DNA of 64,000 nt from Dasyornis broadbenti. Taxonomy: Eukaryota > Chordata > Aves > Passeriformes > Dasyornithidae. The position numbers and the translations under genes are program-made. Position 1 is the stretch's first letter. Every line of letters begins with the position of its first letter. The stretch lies in the NCBI GenBank assembly GCA_013397935.1, contig VZRN01001112.1, forward strand, positions 933,931-997,930, read 5' to 3'. Positions 1-15,000 of the stretch are shown here, piece after piece. The notes beneath the pieces are model-generated. The model saw only the letters and a program-made list of their open reading frames with translations, made no database searches and had not been told where the DNA came from.

Positions 1-15
1 TTTTTGCCTCTTTAG

Positions 16-3000
16 CCACTTCTCTGAAGGAGCAGCCCCGAAGTCTTCTCCTGGGACCGGATGGCACCCCAGCACTGTCCCGGAACCTCGGGATGACTAT
101 CGCCCAAAGAGGAAATTCTCAGCCTTCACTGAACGCTGCTGGAGCTGTTAATAAATTTGGGTGAGTAAAATGCTTCTCTTCTAATCCACTGGCTTCAGCT
201 GGCCCCCTCCTCCCCAGCGTGAAAAGAAAAACAAGAACTCATATTGTGTTTTCAAGCTCAAAAGAGCTTTATTGAGTTTTTAATGCTGAAAGTTATTTCC
301 CTGAACAACATACTTTTTCTTGCATTTTTAAAATTTGTCTTTAGTCCCTCTGTCTTGTGTCACGAAAGATAGCATATAAAATAGTGCAGTATTTGAGCAC
401 CTCTATCTAGATTATGGTTTTCATGGATATATTTGTCTTGAGAATTGCTGTGAAATTCGGTGATCTCCTCTGAGTTCAGCTATGGTAGGGATGGGCTGGT
501 ACTGACTGGTGTAGTGTTTAAAACACTGACAGCAGTGTTTTAAATTGCAGAATACCTTCATTAAAATAGTAGGCAAACTCCAAGCTATCTGCTGTTTTAA
601 GTAGCTATTTACTTTTGATGTGCCTCAGTTTTGCTCCCTTCCCAGTGAAAGTGCCCTTTGTACTCTGAACTGGCTGTGGCTTGTCACCAGGTGATGTCCT
701 TGTAAACTGTCATACCAGAAGTTACAAGCTTTGCTCAGGCTGCTCTGATTAAACTGCACTATTTAAGTGTTGGAGTTGCTAAAGTGATTTAACTGTTTAA
801 AGAGTGCAGTGATCTCTTTTGTTTATTTATATATTGTAAGATAATTGCACTATAGTTTAGGAAAGATGCTTGTTAAAGAAGTTGGATTTTTAAAAAGTTT
901 TAATTCTTCTGGTCTAATTTCTTTGGCCATTTAGACTAATTTCAGGAGACATGGATGAAGGAGATTCAGGCATTATAAAATTTAAGCAGACTTCAGATGA
1001 CGTTGTCTCACTTGCACCTTCAACAGCAGACTCCATTTTTCTGGAAGGTATGGAATTTCTGTGCTTTTCAGGATTGTTATGCAACTTCTCCCATGGGTTT
1101 TAAAGCAGCACCGAGATGTTTTTACTCTTGTTGTTGTTACTGATGGTAAAGAGGGATATGGTGAGAAAAAATTTAATAATAATTGAAATTGAATGTGCTT
1201 TTGGTCTAGACGCATATTCTGTGTCCCTCCGGAGTGAAATAGAAACAGATGCTCATGAGTTTGAGGCAGAGTCTTGGAGTGTTGCAGTGGAACAACCTTA
1301 TGCAAAAAGGCAAAAGAAAGACGTTATCAAAAGGCAAGATGTCATTTATGGTAAGAATATTCGTTATTCTTAAAACTTTTTCTATTTCAGAGTGCCACCG
1401 TTCTGAAACAAAGCAAAAATTATTTTTATTGGTTCGATTTTGACTTGTGCTTGAAAACTAAAATTGAGTGAAGATCTTCAAGTCTGTTACCTGCCTTAGT
1501 GTGTATAATTCCTTTTCTGAATGCCTTTAAGCATCCAGTGGGTTTCAGCAGGGCTCTGTAAGCAGCGAAGCCCTTGTGCAATTAGAGAACAGCTCAGCTG
1601 GTACCGGGAGATGTCCTTAAATAAGCAGGGTCAGTCACTGCTGGGTTGGGACATTAGCAAGGCAAATTTAAGAGCTTCTCATGGTGATGCAAAGACTTGG
1701 GATGAAGAAGAAGGTGATGGTGGCTTTCAGAGCCTGCTTTTATGTCTTACTGGTCACTGCACAGCACATAAATGATTTTCAGTTTTATTTTTGTGTTCTC
1801 CTTGCCCAGAACTAATGCAGACTGAAATGCACCATGTTAGGACACTGAAAATAATGCTGAAGGTGTACTCCAAAGCCATGAGGGAGGAACTGCAGTTCCC
1901 AAATGCAGTCATCAACAAGCTCTTTCCCTGTGTGGATGAGCTGCTGGAGATGCATGGGCAATTCCTGCTCCAGTTGAAGGAGAGACGAAAGGAATCCTTG
2001 GAAGAAGGCAGTGACCGAAATTATATAATCCAGAACATTGGAGACCTCTTGGTAAAACAGGTGTGAATTAATCTTAATCCTACCAGTGATGTTGACACTA
2101 TAATGCTTCTAAAAAGCTACCTGTAAGGGTAAAGTTATGTGATGTAAAGATTGATTTGATGCTGGGTTTATGGTTGTCTTCCCAGTTAATGTGGGAGCAT
2201 GACTCCCAGGAATATACCTAGTCATAAACATGAAATGGCCATTAAATGTTCTTTGGGCATGCGCATACTCATGTTGTGGGATATGTGACTTGTTTGGTTC
2301 TATTTCTCATCTATTCCAAAAGTAAAGTAACATACTCCTGCTGTCCATCCCAAATATGGCTCTCCTTATAATGATAAGGAAGTTTGACAAGATAATGTCA
2401 AACTTCTTCATTCTGACCTTTTAAAAATACAGTCAGGATCCTTTGAACTCACGACAGCTTTAGCACCATTCTGGCATGGAGTGGATGCAACAGTTTTCAT
2501 CATATATCATGACCATTTTTTTTTTTTTGCCCTTCAACTTTTATAGTCCTCAGACTTTTTAAGTGCAGAGGTGCAGAAATCCTTTGTAAAAATTCTCGTA
2601 ATGGCAACCATCATTTATTTCATATTTGGTTATCTTGTGGTATTCCAAGCCCTCACATGTCACACTGCATAAATCTCTCATTTTTGGTACAGAAGAACTG
2701 AAATATAGGAGAAAGGTCTCAGAAATCAGTCACCCTAAAATCCTGTTAAACCTGGGGTTTATAGTGAAGGTAGGTTTACTCTGAATGATTTGTGTCTTTC
2801 ATTCTTATATTTCCAATTAGTTTTCAGGTGAAAACGGGGAGAGAATGAAAGAAAAATATAGTGTGTTCTGTTGTGGACACAATGAAGCTGTTAGCCATTA
2901 TAAAGACCTGCTCCAAAGCAATAAGAAGTTCCAAAACTTAATAAAGGTAAACAGTAACCAGAAATCTCCTATTTTGACTATGCAAAATATAATTCACTGC

Positions 3001-6000
3001 TTTGGGCTTTATTTTGCACTTGAAGATCTCTCAAAGGTGAATGAGCAGGGTTAGAGGCATAATCTCATTGTTTGATGGGTTGTGAGCTTCTTGTATTTGA
3101 GATCTTTTGAGCTATTTGGAGACAAAGCCACAATTAGCAAGTGTTGCATTTGAGGCTGGCTCTTGAGAGGACCTAGGGCTGGGGAACAGAGTATTTGTTC
3201 CAGTCGGGGCTCTGTCCTGCTGTGTGGCCGTCAGGGTAAATTGGTTTGTTAATAAATTAGATCAATGATAAGTGCTGTTGATGAGCTGCTGTGGATAATG
3301 CAGGGACTCTTAGTCAGGTCTTGCTCACGCCGTCGTCTTTCCAAACCCAGAAGATTGGCTCCGGGGCGGTTTGCTGATCTGCTGCACACTGTAATGTGCA
3401 GTTTATAGCAAGGGCTGAAGAGACACGGCCTAAGTGGAAGCTGTAACCTGAATCTCAGATGGCTTTGCAGAGGCCTAAATATTCTCATTTTCCAGTCACC
3501 AGTAAGTGATACTGTGTGAACTTTCCAGCATAGCTCTGTACTTATAGCTCGTCTTAGCCAGGTGCCTTAAAAGCGAGAGCCCTTCACTTCCAAGGAACTA
3601 AATAAGTGACCAGAGTTTTAAAATATGTAGCCTCAGTCCTTGTAAAGAAAGATCTTGGTACTGTGTTCTCCTGCTGCCAGGCGTATGCTGTACCTGCAGT
3701 CAAATTAACTGGTGCTTTACAGTCCTCCCTTTCTAAACAGGAATGTGTTTCTGTAGGTAAAATAAACACTTAATTTCTTCATTATTGACCTAATTTGACT
3801 GCTAGGTGGTTGAGCCTATTTTTAAAAATTCGGTACTTTTCTGTGCGTTTAAGGTCTGACCCTGATATAAAGGGCAATCAGTTAGCGACAGACAGACAAT
3901 CAGTTCAGATTTGGAAGTTTCTGTGCTTGACTCACTCCACATTTGGTTAACAGTAGTTGAAAGCAATACCTAAGATATTTTCCACTAATAAAAGCAGTTT
4001 TTTGAGTGTTGTCAGGGGTTTTACTTTAGTAGAAGAGTGCAGCTAACTCCATGCTGCTGTGTCTCATATACAGAAGTGTTTTGGGACAGAACATGTGAAT
4101 GGAGGGGGAATTAGAAGAGCACCATGCATTGTGGGTGTGACGAGTTTGTCTTGTTTTCTAGAAAATTGGCAACTGTTCCATTGTGAGGAGGTTGGGTGTT
4201 CAGGAGTGCATCCTCCTGGTCACCCAGCGTATCACCAAGTACCCGGTCCTGGTGGAACGGATCATTCAGAACACAGAAGGTGGGTTAGTTCCTGGAAGCC
4301 TCACATTTGTCTGTTGGTCCTTTTTCTGCCGTGTTTTGCATGTTCTTACCACACACAGGCTGTTACCTGCTTTCCCACTTCTTTGTTGGCTGAAGATGCC
4401 AGGTCAGTCTCACCTCAGAGGGTCAGGAGAATCACAGAATCACAGAATTGTGTGGGTTGGAAGGGACCTTAAAGCTGATCTCATTCCGCCCCCTGCCATG
4501 GGCAGGGACACCTTCCAGTATTCCAGGTTGCTCCAAGCCCCATCCAGCCTGGCCCTGGACACTTCCAGGGATCCAGGGGCAGCCACAGCTGCTCTGGGCA
4601 ACCTGTGCCAGGGCCTCCCCACCCTCACAGTGAATAATTCCTTCCCAATATCCCATCTAACCCCACCTTCCTTCAGCTTAAAGCCATTCCCCCTTGTCCT
4701 GTCGCTCCAGGCCCTTGTAAATAGTCTCTCCGTTGTTCCTGTAGACTCCCTTCAGGCCACACTTAGATCCCCCTGAAACTTCTCCAGGCTGAACAATCCC
4801 AATTCTCTCAGCCCTTCCTCAGAGGAGAAGAGCAGCATTTAAAGTATGCAAACACAGACCTGTAGTAGTTAAACCTGTTGATGCATTAGGTTTTCAGAGT
4901 TTTAGGTCATTGTATTTTATCTTTAAACCTAGTCTCTTAGGAAATACTGATAGATGTTCAGTATGGAACCTTCATGCTAAAATACATTTGGATGGCTCAT
5001 GTCTTGTATTCCAGAGTTGAAAATGTGGCTGACTGCTTCTCTTCTCCCTTAGCTGGAACTAGAGACTATGAAGAGCTGACCCAGGCCCTTGGTTTAATTA
5101 AGGACACCATCACTCACGTAGATGCCATGGTAAACGAGTGCGAGAAGGGGCAGCGACTCAAGGAGATCATGCACAAAATGGAGCTGAAATCATCTGGGAA
5201 ATGCAAGAATGGGCTTTTGTTCCGGAAGGATGACATGGGCCAGAGACGGCTTCTCCTGGATGGGATGCTCTACTGGAAAGCTGCATCAGGGCGGCTCAAA
5301 GGTAAAGGACTAGCAAGGGGTAAAACACAATTGGGAAACAAGATTTATGTTAGTTTTTTTTTTTTTTTAGTAACTGTTTATTACTGATCGATTAGGTATA
5401 AAATAAGATGACAATAACCTGCTTGTTTAATCGGATATTGGAGGAAATAGCACTTGTTCTATTCTTAGCTTGTCCAATAAGCATCTCTGTAACAGTGCAT
5501 AAGTTCCTTATGCTGTTTGCTTATTATCTGGCTGATCTGCTTCCCAATTCAAGAGGGAGGTCTTCAGATGGATGACAAAGCTTTGAGTCATCCTGACTTA
5601 GTCTCCTGTGGAAAGGCATTATCTTGTGCGAGCTCTGCTTCACACTTTGCAAAACCTGTGTCGTGTCAGCCCCATGACACTTAATTCTGCATTTGCCAGA
5701 AAATCAAAGCAGTGGCCATCAGGGAATATTTGAGCAGCTTCATGGCTCAAGTGTTCAAGGAGAAGATTCAGTGGCACAGAAAATGCAGCCAGGAGTGGGT
5801 GGTACCGTGAACGGCTGCAGTTCCAGAAGAATCTGCTGTTGAGGGAGACATGTTCCCTCTGGAGTGCTGGAGTCCATGTGTAGGATGTCTGTGTGGGTGT
5901 TTACAAGCCTTAAATCAGCTCTGTTTAAATCAGCTGGTTCTGCATGGTACATCTGGCTGGGGACAGCCCAAGTGAAAGGCAGTAGCAGACACAATATTGC

Positions 6001-9000
6001 AAATGTTGATGTGTGATTCCCTGATCCACAGGAAATATAAGTTAAGTGATTTTTGAGTCTGGTCTAGTCTTTCTGCTTTAAAAATGTGACTTGTTGTTTT
6101 TTTTTTGTCTCTGTTGTTACTGCAGATATTCTGGCAGTCCTGCTCACTGATGTACTGTTGCTCTTACAAGAAAAGGACCAAAAATACACATTTGCATCAG
6201 TGGTAGGTATTGTTCCCTTTATTTAATACATGTACTTAGAGGATTTATGAAAGTGACAGTAACTACAGAGGAAACCAAATTAGGGATGTTAGATACTTGC
6301 TAAGGGAGATTCAGAAAGAAAATGAAGTGAATAAACCAGCCCGTTATTATAGAATCACTCTTTCGGAAGCAGTTCTGGTGCTCGTTGAATCCCTCCTCCT
6401 CTTCCTGTGCTGTGACTTGCCCTTTCACTGAGTTTTGTTTGGCTGAGGATTTTGTACAAGTCACAGACATGGCACATGGTAGAACTGTGCTTTGAAAAAC
6501 ATTTGCAAATAAGTCCTAGCTCTGTGTAATGTGCAGGGAAAGAATCTGCCATCTCAGTTAGGGACATGGTAACTGTGGTCATAGTGCCCTGAGATTTACT
6601 TGGGGCAGAGAACGTTCCTGAAATACATGGAATAGGCACTAAATGCAGATGTTATTACTGCAGCACACTGGAACATTCAGTGGATTCACTTGCTTTTCTA
6701 GGGCATTTCCACAGGTGTCCTCAGAGCAGTTAATTTGTACATTTTGTCCTGATCTAGTTCACTGATGGCTGTAGTAGAACCTGTAACAAAGAAACTCTTT
6801 TATGTAATTGTTTTCTTGGATGTATTTTTTTTTTCCAAGACATCAACATTAGAGCTGAATTCTAATGCAAAAGCTGTTTTGATGGCCTCAGGGCTGTAAA
6901 AACAACTACTTTTCAAATTACTCTTCTCCTAATGCACAGAATGGGGTGCTATGTGGTGAATTTTTTTTTTTCCCCTCTGGAAATGTGCTCTACACTTAGA
7001 GTCTGACCAATATTTTTTGCATCTTTTTATGTATACAGTTCGTTTGAAATTTAATATCACTTCTCCATAAATAAATCAAGTGAGAGGAGCAAATGGATCT
7101 GCCCAGTGATTCTGTTTTTCCAGGGACCTCTGTTTGTGGCTGGAATTGCAGTACAGCTTCTCAGAGGAGCTGGCAGAAGCTGGTGTTCCTGGTGTTTGCT
7201 TCACAATTCAGTTCTCTTATCACGGCTCTAGATTTTTCTGTGAAGGTTCAGCAGTCACAAAGAGCTGCTTTATCCTGGGAAGGAACTTTCTAGGCTGCAT
7301 GTGTTGGACCTATGCTGTAGGAAGCCTAGACAGGTTTATAGTAATGAACACCCTTCCTGTAAATGTATTTTCACTGCAAAGGCTGGCAGCTAGTCCAGTT
7401 AATCCTCATTACACGATACATTACCTATCACCAGGTGTCATTTTTATCAGGGCCTGACACCCTCTAGCACCTCTGTTTTATTTCTTTCGTAGATAACTTA
7501 GAACCTCTAAACACTTCCTCTTGTTCTCTTCCTTTACTTCATAATGTGTCACTAAGGTTTTTGTTTTCTTTTTCAAATTTTGGGTTTGCCTCCTTTTGAG
7601 CAAAATCTTTGAGCCTGTTCTTGACTTCTGAGACCCAGTGGGATTCTTTAAGTTGACGTAGGCTTTAATATTCAATCAGGTATCAAGACCTCTTGGTTTT
7701 GACGTGTGTATTCTTAATTTCATGTTTTCATTATAGATAAAAAAAATGACAATACCAAAAGTATAATGCAAAAAGGTCAGAGTTCTATCATGATGTTACA
7801 GCTCCTGGATAAGTTGGAAGAGGGGAGAGCTAGGAAACACAACTCCTAAAGAGCACATACAATGTACTGCAATAAATGGTATTTTATTTTACAGGACTCT
7901 AAGCCGCCAGTTATCTCATTGCAAAAACTGATTGTAAGAGAGGTAGCTAATGAGGAAAAGGCAATGTTCTTAATTAGCGCTTCCTTAAAAGGACCGGAAA
8001 TGTATGAAATTCACACCAGCTCCAAGGAGGAGAGGAATTCCTGGATGGCACACATCCGCAGGGCTGTGGAGAGGTAAGGGAGGAGGGAAAGCAGGAGGGA
8101 CAGATTTCTTTCTTGTCTTCACAGGACTCACAGGTGTAAATTTATCTTAAAAATCCATTTGACTCTCCCTAAACTTTCTTTGTAAGACTTCAGTGTGCAG
8201 TTCTGTATGTGTTCATTGGGAAGGAGCCACTGATAAAGATGAAATAAAAACTAGTCAAAGACTTTATCCTGTTTTTATATAAAGAAAAAAATGGCTCACT
8301 GATGTCAAATGCAACGGGGCTTTGGGAAAGGAAGGAAGATTGACACCCAGGATAAACCACAACTGAGGCAAAAGCTTCAGGTTGAATCCCAAGATGGTTT
8401 TAAATTATCTAACGTGCAAATCAAACATAGATCTGTCGTTCCCTTTGGACAGCTGTCCTGATGAGGAAGGAGGAACATTTAATGAACCTGAAGCAGAAAG
8501 GAGGCTGGCTGAAGCAAGAGCTGCAAAGTTAAAAGAGCTTCAAGGTAATGACTTAGTTATATATTCCACAAGCTGCTTCTCAGCATTATTTGTGATTTAT
8601 GACTGTCTAATTCTTTATCAAGATATGATTCAGTTTCTCCTTCGTAGAGTCTTTCAAGGTGGGGTAAGATTCTGTAGAAATAGTGGCTAAAGAAGTCTAA
8701 TAAGCTTTGTCTGCTCTGTAAGTTTTCTCCTTAACTGTTAATGATATCTCTGCATTTGATGCTCTGACCATAAAATGAATGATAATCTCCCAAATTGAAC
8801 ACAGTGACAGTGACAAGGAAGGGCAGGACTGAAATTTGTTTCTTCCTTCAGAGCGTTTGAACATGAAAGATGACCTGATTCTGCAAAGTCTCACTGAGAA
8901 GCAACAGATTTATCTGGAAATGTCTGAGGTAAATGGCTTTGAAGACCATGCTCACGGATCCCGAGCCAGGCTGCTTCTTCGGGGCGATATTTCAGAGAAT

Positions 9001-12000
9001 CTGCAAGGAGAGGCGATTTTGAAGTCTGCAGTGACTGAAGGTGAATGGAATGTGGGAATGTGTGGGCATTCACTCAGTAGCTGGGGTGGGGATAAGCACC
9101 CAGGATCTAAGTACAGGCCCTGAAAATCATCCTATAATAACATAATGCTTTTATGTAACACGGTTCAGACTTCCTTGTTCTCAGAACCAATCTGCAAGAA
9201 TGGTGAAGTGCATCTGTGGGTTTAGGTAAAAGACCTGCACAGCTTGGATTGTTTTATTTTTAAGGATCAACCAGTGGAGTCTTAGCTTGAGTCTGTTCAG
9301 AAAGGGTAACTGAGTGCTCTAATAATATACAGTCCTGAGATATAATCTTATAGGAGAGTTACCTGTTAAAAACAGCCTATCTAAAGATAATAGGTTAGAA
9401 AGAAAATAAGCACAAACGTAATTTCTATTAAAAAAACCAAAAAAACCCAAACACTTAAGGCTTGATAATATAACTTGCAATTAAGGAAGAGCTCATCTTT
9501 TTATGAAGAGCCTGTCATGCGGAGCTACTCACAAAGGAAAATTCATCTGTACTGCAGGACGTCTCTCAGGCTGCTTGATCTTTTAGTGGACTTGATTGCT
9601 GAAAGGGTTTTTTTTAAACTTGTTGTCATGATAACTTGTATTGCTGCATAGTCGTGGCTGTTCACCTGACGTGTTCTCCTCTTCCCTAGCTGAAAATCTC
9701 CAGAACTTTATCTTCACTCACTTTGGCAGTGGATCCTCTGAGGATGGCTCTGGGTCAGGACTGCCCCGGAGAGCAGAGACCTTTGGAGGATATGACAGTA
9801 GTCCCTCAGTTTCAAGTAAAAGTAAGAAGGGGACCATTCAGCATTTTTCTGAGCTTTTTACTGTACAGAGAATAAGGACAAGCAAGTGAGGCTCTCCTGT
9901 AAGGAAGCTTCACCAGGCTCTAAAAGGAGGATCAGAGCAAATCTCCAGCGTGTTGGATCTTTTGCTCCTGATACCAACACTAGAGAGCAGAGTAGGCCTC
10001 TCAGTGTTATGCTAAGGGCACTACTTTAACCTATTCTTTATAATTACCACAATTCCACACAGAATTTTAATCTTGTTGAAAAAGGTTAACTTGACCTAAC
10101 AACCTAGAAAATTTTATTTCAGCTGTCTGCTGTTATTACTGAGTCATGAACACTTTTTTCCCCACTTTGTATCTGCACAGTCACTAAAGATTTGCTGGAT
10201 CCTTAGATAATATAAATTGTGCTTTCGGCACAGATGATTTATCAGTTAATTAATGAAATAAGAGGAAAGACCAGATAATATTTATCTCCATTTTTGCTTC
10301 ATGCACTTATTGAAAAAGTGAATGGCCTTTATTTCACTGGCTTTTAATCTCTGAAATATTTTCTGTTGCCTCTGGAAGGCTCCATGCGTCTACCATGTAC
10401 TTTTTACAACATGGAGCTCATCCTCCCTTACCTCCCTCCACACTCAACAGTGGTGCTGCTGTGACTGGAATATTCCTGCTAACCATTATTCCATGTCATG
10501 AGCTTGCAGTCCTGGGAGCTGATTATTCTCGTGCAGACATCGTGGTTGCTTCAGTTAAAATAGTGTAACGTAACTTGAACTTAGCCTCCCTGTTTATCTT
10601 AACCCAGTCTTCTCAAGTTTTTTAACTGTTTGAGCAGCCCTACGTGTCACTGTTGCCTGATCTTCCACTTAGGATCAGCATGGAGAAGCCATGCAGTAGC
10701 GTTTTGGTTCAAAGTCACCATGTTTTTCTGCTTGCTCTGTCACTCCCTGAGTTATCCCAGGCCCTGTCCTGGTGTGAGCTCCTCATATTCCTCTCTTCTT
10801 TCAGGCGGCAGGAAGAACAGTGGTAGTGACCAGAGGCAGTGGGACTGGAGAGGCCCTGCACTGAGTTCAGATGTGCAACTCCATGACCTCTCTTCCGATG
10901 CAGAAGAAGGATCTCAAGCCGTATGTTGAGTCTATGAGTGATTTAAATGCATTTCCTTGTGTTCCTCATCACGATAGTGGTGCAGAACAAATCTCACAAA
11001 TTTAGTAGTTGTAATAGCTGGCAGGGCTGGACTGGAACAGTTTTGTCTGCAAAATTACTTGACTCTATTAAGGATGTTTTGTGTAGCTCAGGACTTGAGA
11101 GGCAAGATAATTCAGTTTTCCATTTGCTCATTTGATGCTGTACCATTAACACAGGCTTTAATCACCATGCTTCTGTTTCAGCCTGGCTTGTGAATTCAGT
11201 AATTGTGATGTCTGTCCTTCAGTGCATGGGAGCAATCCGTGCTCCAGCAGTACCTGTTCCCTCATGCCATGAACCCTTCCAGCTTGTTCTGGCAGCACTG
11301 CCAGTGTCCAACAAGTGTCCCTAGCACAGATGTTGGTTTTGTCTCCTTTACAGAGTGATGGGACGAGGCTGGATGACAGCGGTGGTTTTCAGCCCACCAT
11401 AGAGTCTCAGGTACCTTATTTCTGCTGTTAAGAAATCTAATGCAAATAGCCACAGTGTAATAATAGCATGTAACATCAAACCAAACCACCAAAAACTCGG
11501 TATTTGTAATGTCTGTGGAACCCAGCACATTAAGAGCTCACTGGCCAAACTTGCCTCGGAATCCCTGTGAGGGCTGTACCTGTGTAGTGATTCAGTACTG
11601 GGGCATGGGAGGAAGTGATGGTTAAATAGCTCAGATGAAGAGAAGACGATGAGGACTTCTTCATGGAATCCCAGGGAGATTTGCTGGGCACTGATTCACA
11701 CGTGCACAAGGATAATATACTGAAATTCCTGGTGCCTGCATATTGGCTCTTGCTGTGTTAAAATACTCTGGTGGCATTGCTTCCATTGTGTATACTTTTG
11801 TACAGATACTGTGGATTATATTCACTGCTTAAAAATAAAAAAAAAAAGTATAATGCCTCAAAACAGGGCTCTGCTCAAGTGCCTAATGTTTTTCTCCTCT
11901 TCTTCAGCTTGTCCAGAGGATACAAACGCTGTTACAGTTGCTCTTCAGTCTTCAGGTATACCACTATTCACTATCCAAGAGATTTGTTAGGCACTAAATA

Positions 12001-15000
12001 AAATTTATGCAGGTGTGGAGAGGAGCTACCTTGAAAATATCCCCTAAAGCTAGAGTAAAATGCAGAATTTAGACCTGAGACTCAAGGAAACTGCCCGGTA
12101 TTTTGAAGGAAATGTTAGAGCTGTTGTCTTAAGTGATTGTTTCCTTTTTCCTGCCCACTTAAATCTTTCGCTGCTTTGGGCTCCGTCTGCTTTCTGTACT
12201 CATTTTCCCTTTGCATTGTTGACACGCGTATATATTAGTTGGTTTTGCTGTAACCTTGTAATCAGCAATATTTTGACTGTTTTGAATCGGGGTAATAATT
12301 CTAGGTGCAAGACGTCCAATTTGACACACATAAGCATAATTTATTTGCTTGGCCGTCTTCAATGTTGTGTCAGTCACCACGAGCCATATGAGCAATTTAG
12401 ATCTGCTGTGTAAGACAAAAGACTCTGTGACCTAACCTGGGAGATGCGGTTGTATCCTGCTTAGCTGTGCATGTTTTTGGAGCCTGGCTGCCTCATGCTG
12501 GACCTTTTACCCCCTCCAGGCTGTGATATCTCAGCAGGACAGCTACATCGAGGTGCAGCGGGCCACCATGGCAGACCGGGAGAAGCAGTACCGGCTGCAG
12601 TCCACTCGCGGGAATCTGCTGCTGGAGCAGGAGAAGCAGCGGAACTTCGAAAAGCAGAGGGAGGAACTGATGAACGTGCAGAAGCTCCAGAGCCAGCTGA
12701 AGCTGGAGCAGCAGCGCCTGGAGCGGGACAGGAGCCGGCAGCAGAGGGAATTTGAACTCACAGAAGCGCGGCTGCAGGAGCGCGCGGAGGAGATCCGGCA
12801 GCTGCGGGAGAGGCTGAGCCAGGACAAGGAAGAGCTGGAGAGGCAGAGGGAAGCCTATCAGCACGACCTGGAGAGGCTGCGGGAGGCCCAGAGATCAGTC
12901 GAGAAGGAAAAGGAGCGCCTGGATCAGCTAAAGAAGCTCAAGAAGCAGAACACGGTGTCGGGCACGTTCTCCCCAGAAATGGGCCAGGTGAGGGATTTTT
13001 CTCAGTTTTATTCCTATTAACCCACTTGCTTCTGAGTGAAGGCTGCGCTTGCAGCACTAACCATTCACTGAGCTCCTTGAACCGTCATCTGAACTAGCTG
13101 GTGATGGCTGCTGTCAGATCAGAGCTTGGCAGTTTCCCAGCGTCTGTGAAGTTCCACCCAGATGTCTGGCAATGAGAATATTTTTTAAAAATATAGAAAT
13201 GGAGAATAAGTTATTTTCATTTGTGGCCAACTGAGCAGTTTTCAAATTCAGGAACTGTCCTGTTGCAGGCAAGTGATTGCAGAAGCTGTACTACATCAGT
13301 AGTGTTTTGTACGTTTAATTTCTAAAAACATTCCTTGTGTTTGAAAATGGAAATTTTGCGGCCTGATTAAACTGGTTCATTGATACTCTCTGAAAGTCCT
13401 GCTTTCTCTCTGCCCTGTCATCACCCAGTGCAGTCTGCTCTTTCCTAGGTGCAATGCTAAGCAGTTTGGAGCTGCTGAGGTTCTTTTTAGTGTCCAAGGA
13501 CTTACACTCTTGCTCTTTTTTCTGTTTCCCACCATGCTTTAGGCTTTGTCTAACCTGTTCTGCTTTGCACTAGGAAGTGCTTCATTCTCTCAGGGCTGGG
13601 AGTGATCTCTCCTCGTGCTGGAGAGGGTGACTTAAAATGCCATTTTCCTCATGCAGAGCCAGATGATCAGTCATTCCATCAGCTTCAACGGAGAAGGGGT
13701 GGAACCATCTCCAGCTGGCTCCAAATCCTCAGTGAGAGTGAGCTCAGTGGCCGGGCTGGAGTACCTGGAGCGGCCGGACCTGGTCCGCAGGGACAGCACC
13801 ACGCTGGAGAACCGGCCCTCCCTGAAGAACGAAGTGCCAATACATCTCCTGAGTGCAACCAACCAGATACAGAAACCAGCTGCAGTCCAGCAGCAGATCC
13901 CCACCAAGCTGGCCACCTTCACCAAGGGAAGCAAGGAGAAGGGTGGGAAGAGCAAAGCATCTCACAGGACAGACAGTTCAGGTATGTGTGACTTTAAGTT
14001 TGTTTAAATGCATTTGTCATCTCCACCAGGATCACAGGGAGACAGAACACTGCAGTTAAACCTCTGTATGGAACCCCGAAATTAGTGTGTTACAACTTAT
14101 CAGCGTGTTTGCTGCAGTTAAAATCTCTTGACCTGTTAGGAGTTACATGTCTATACTATGTAAATTGGAAATACAGCCCAAAGGGATAATACTGAAAACA
14201 GACTTGTGTGTTCCAATGTGACAGAATGGTGGTGAGAGGTTGTAAGCCTGAGTGTAAAATCTTGTCTGACTGTAGTATCAAAGGAAAATAGCAAAACAAA
14301 ACAAAAAAAACAACCAAACAACAACAACAAAGCTATTGTGCATGAGTGAAATGTTTTGAGGCTGGCATAGCCTTTTCTTACTGTCTGTCCAGAGTTGTAG
14401 TGACATTGAATTCAGGGCTTTTCTTAGCACCAGTCAGTCATTAAATACAGATCTCCAGGCCAACACGGAGATGATGTGTGTGTTGAGAGGGGCTAATTTT
14501 GTCACAAATAGAAGCAAGTAAAAATGCAGTCACTCTGTCCTCGTGTAATTTCTGCTGCAAACTGCTGGGTGCTGGAGCAGTGGTCTTTGCCGATGACAGA
14601 CACACTAAAAACCACTTTATTTCTACCGCTTAAAGTAGCCCCATTGCCAGCTTAAGGGAATGGCCTATAATTTTAAGTTACAAAATTATCTTTTCAGCAA
14701 TGTTCAGGATTCAGGCTTGGCAAGTTTGTCCATCACTTGGGTCTGCACTGCTACAGAGGGCTTGGGGCCAAACCTGACAGAGAGAGGAGGGGGAGTGGCT
14801 TTGGCACACTGCAGAAACATCTGCCTCTGTCGTGCTTAAAGTTTTGTGCCTTTGCAAACTTGCTTATGGTTTTGCACACAAGTGAAGCCTGTATCCTCTT
14901 ACCCTGCATACCAAATGCTGGTAAATAAAGCCTAATGCCACATCTCCCCATGTTTATTTTTAATAGCTCTTACATAATGGTCTCTGCATTGGAAATGGAC

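Noticed and set aside
12493..12864. Minus-strand Leu/Pro-rich open frame
   Set aside because: Complement of the Gln/Glu/Arg-rich ARHGEF18 coiled coil.
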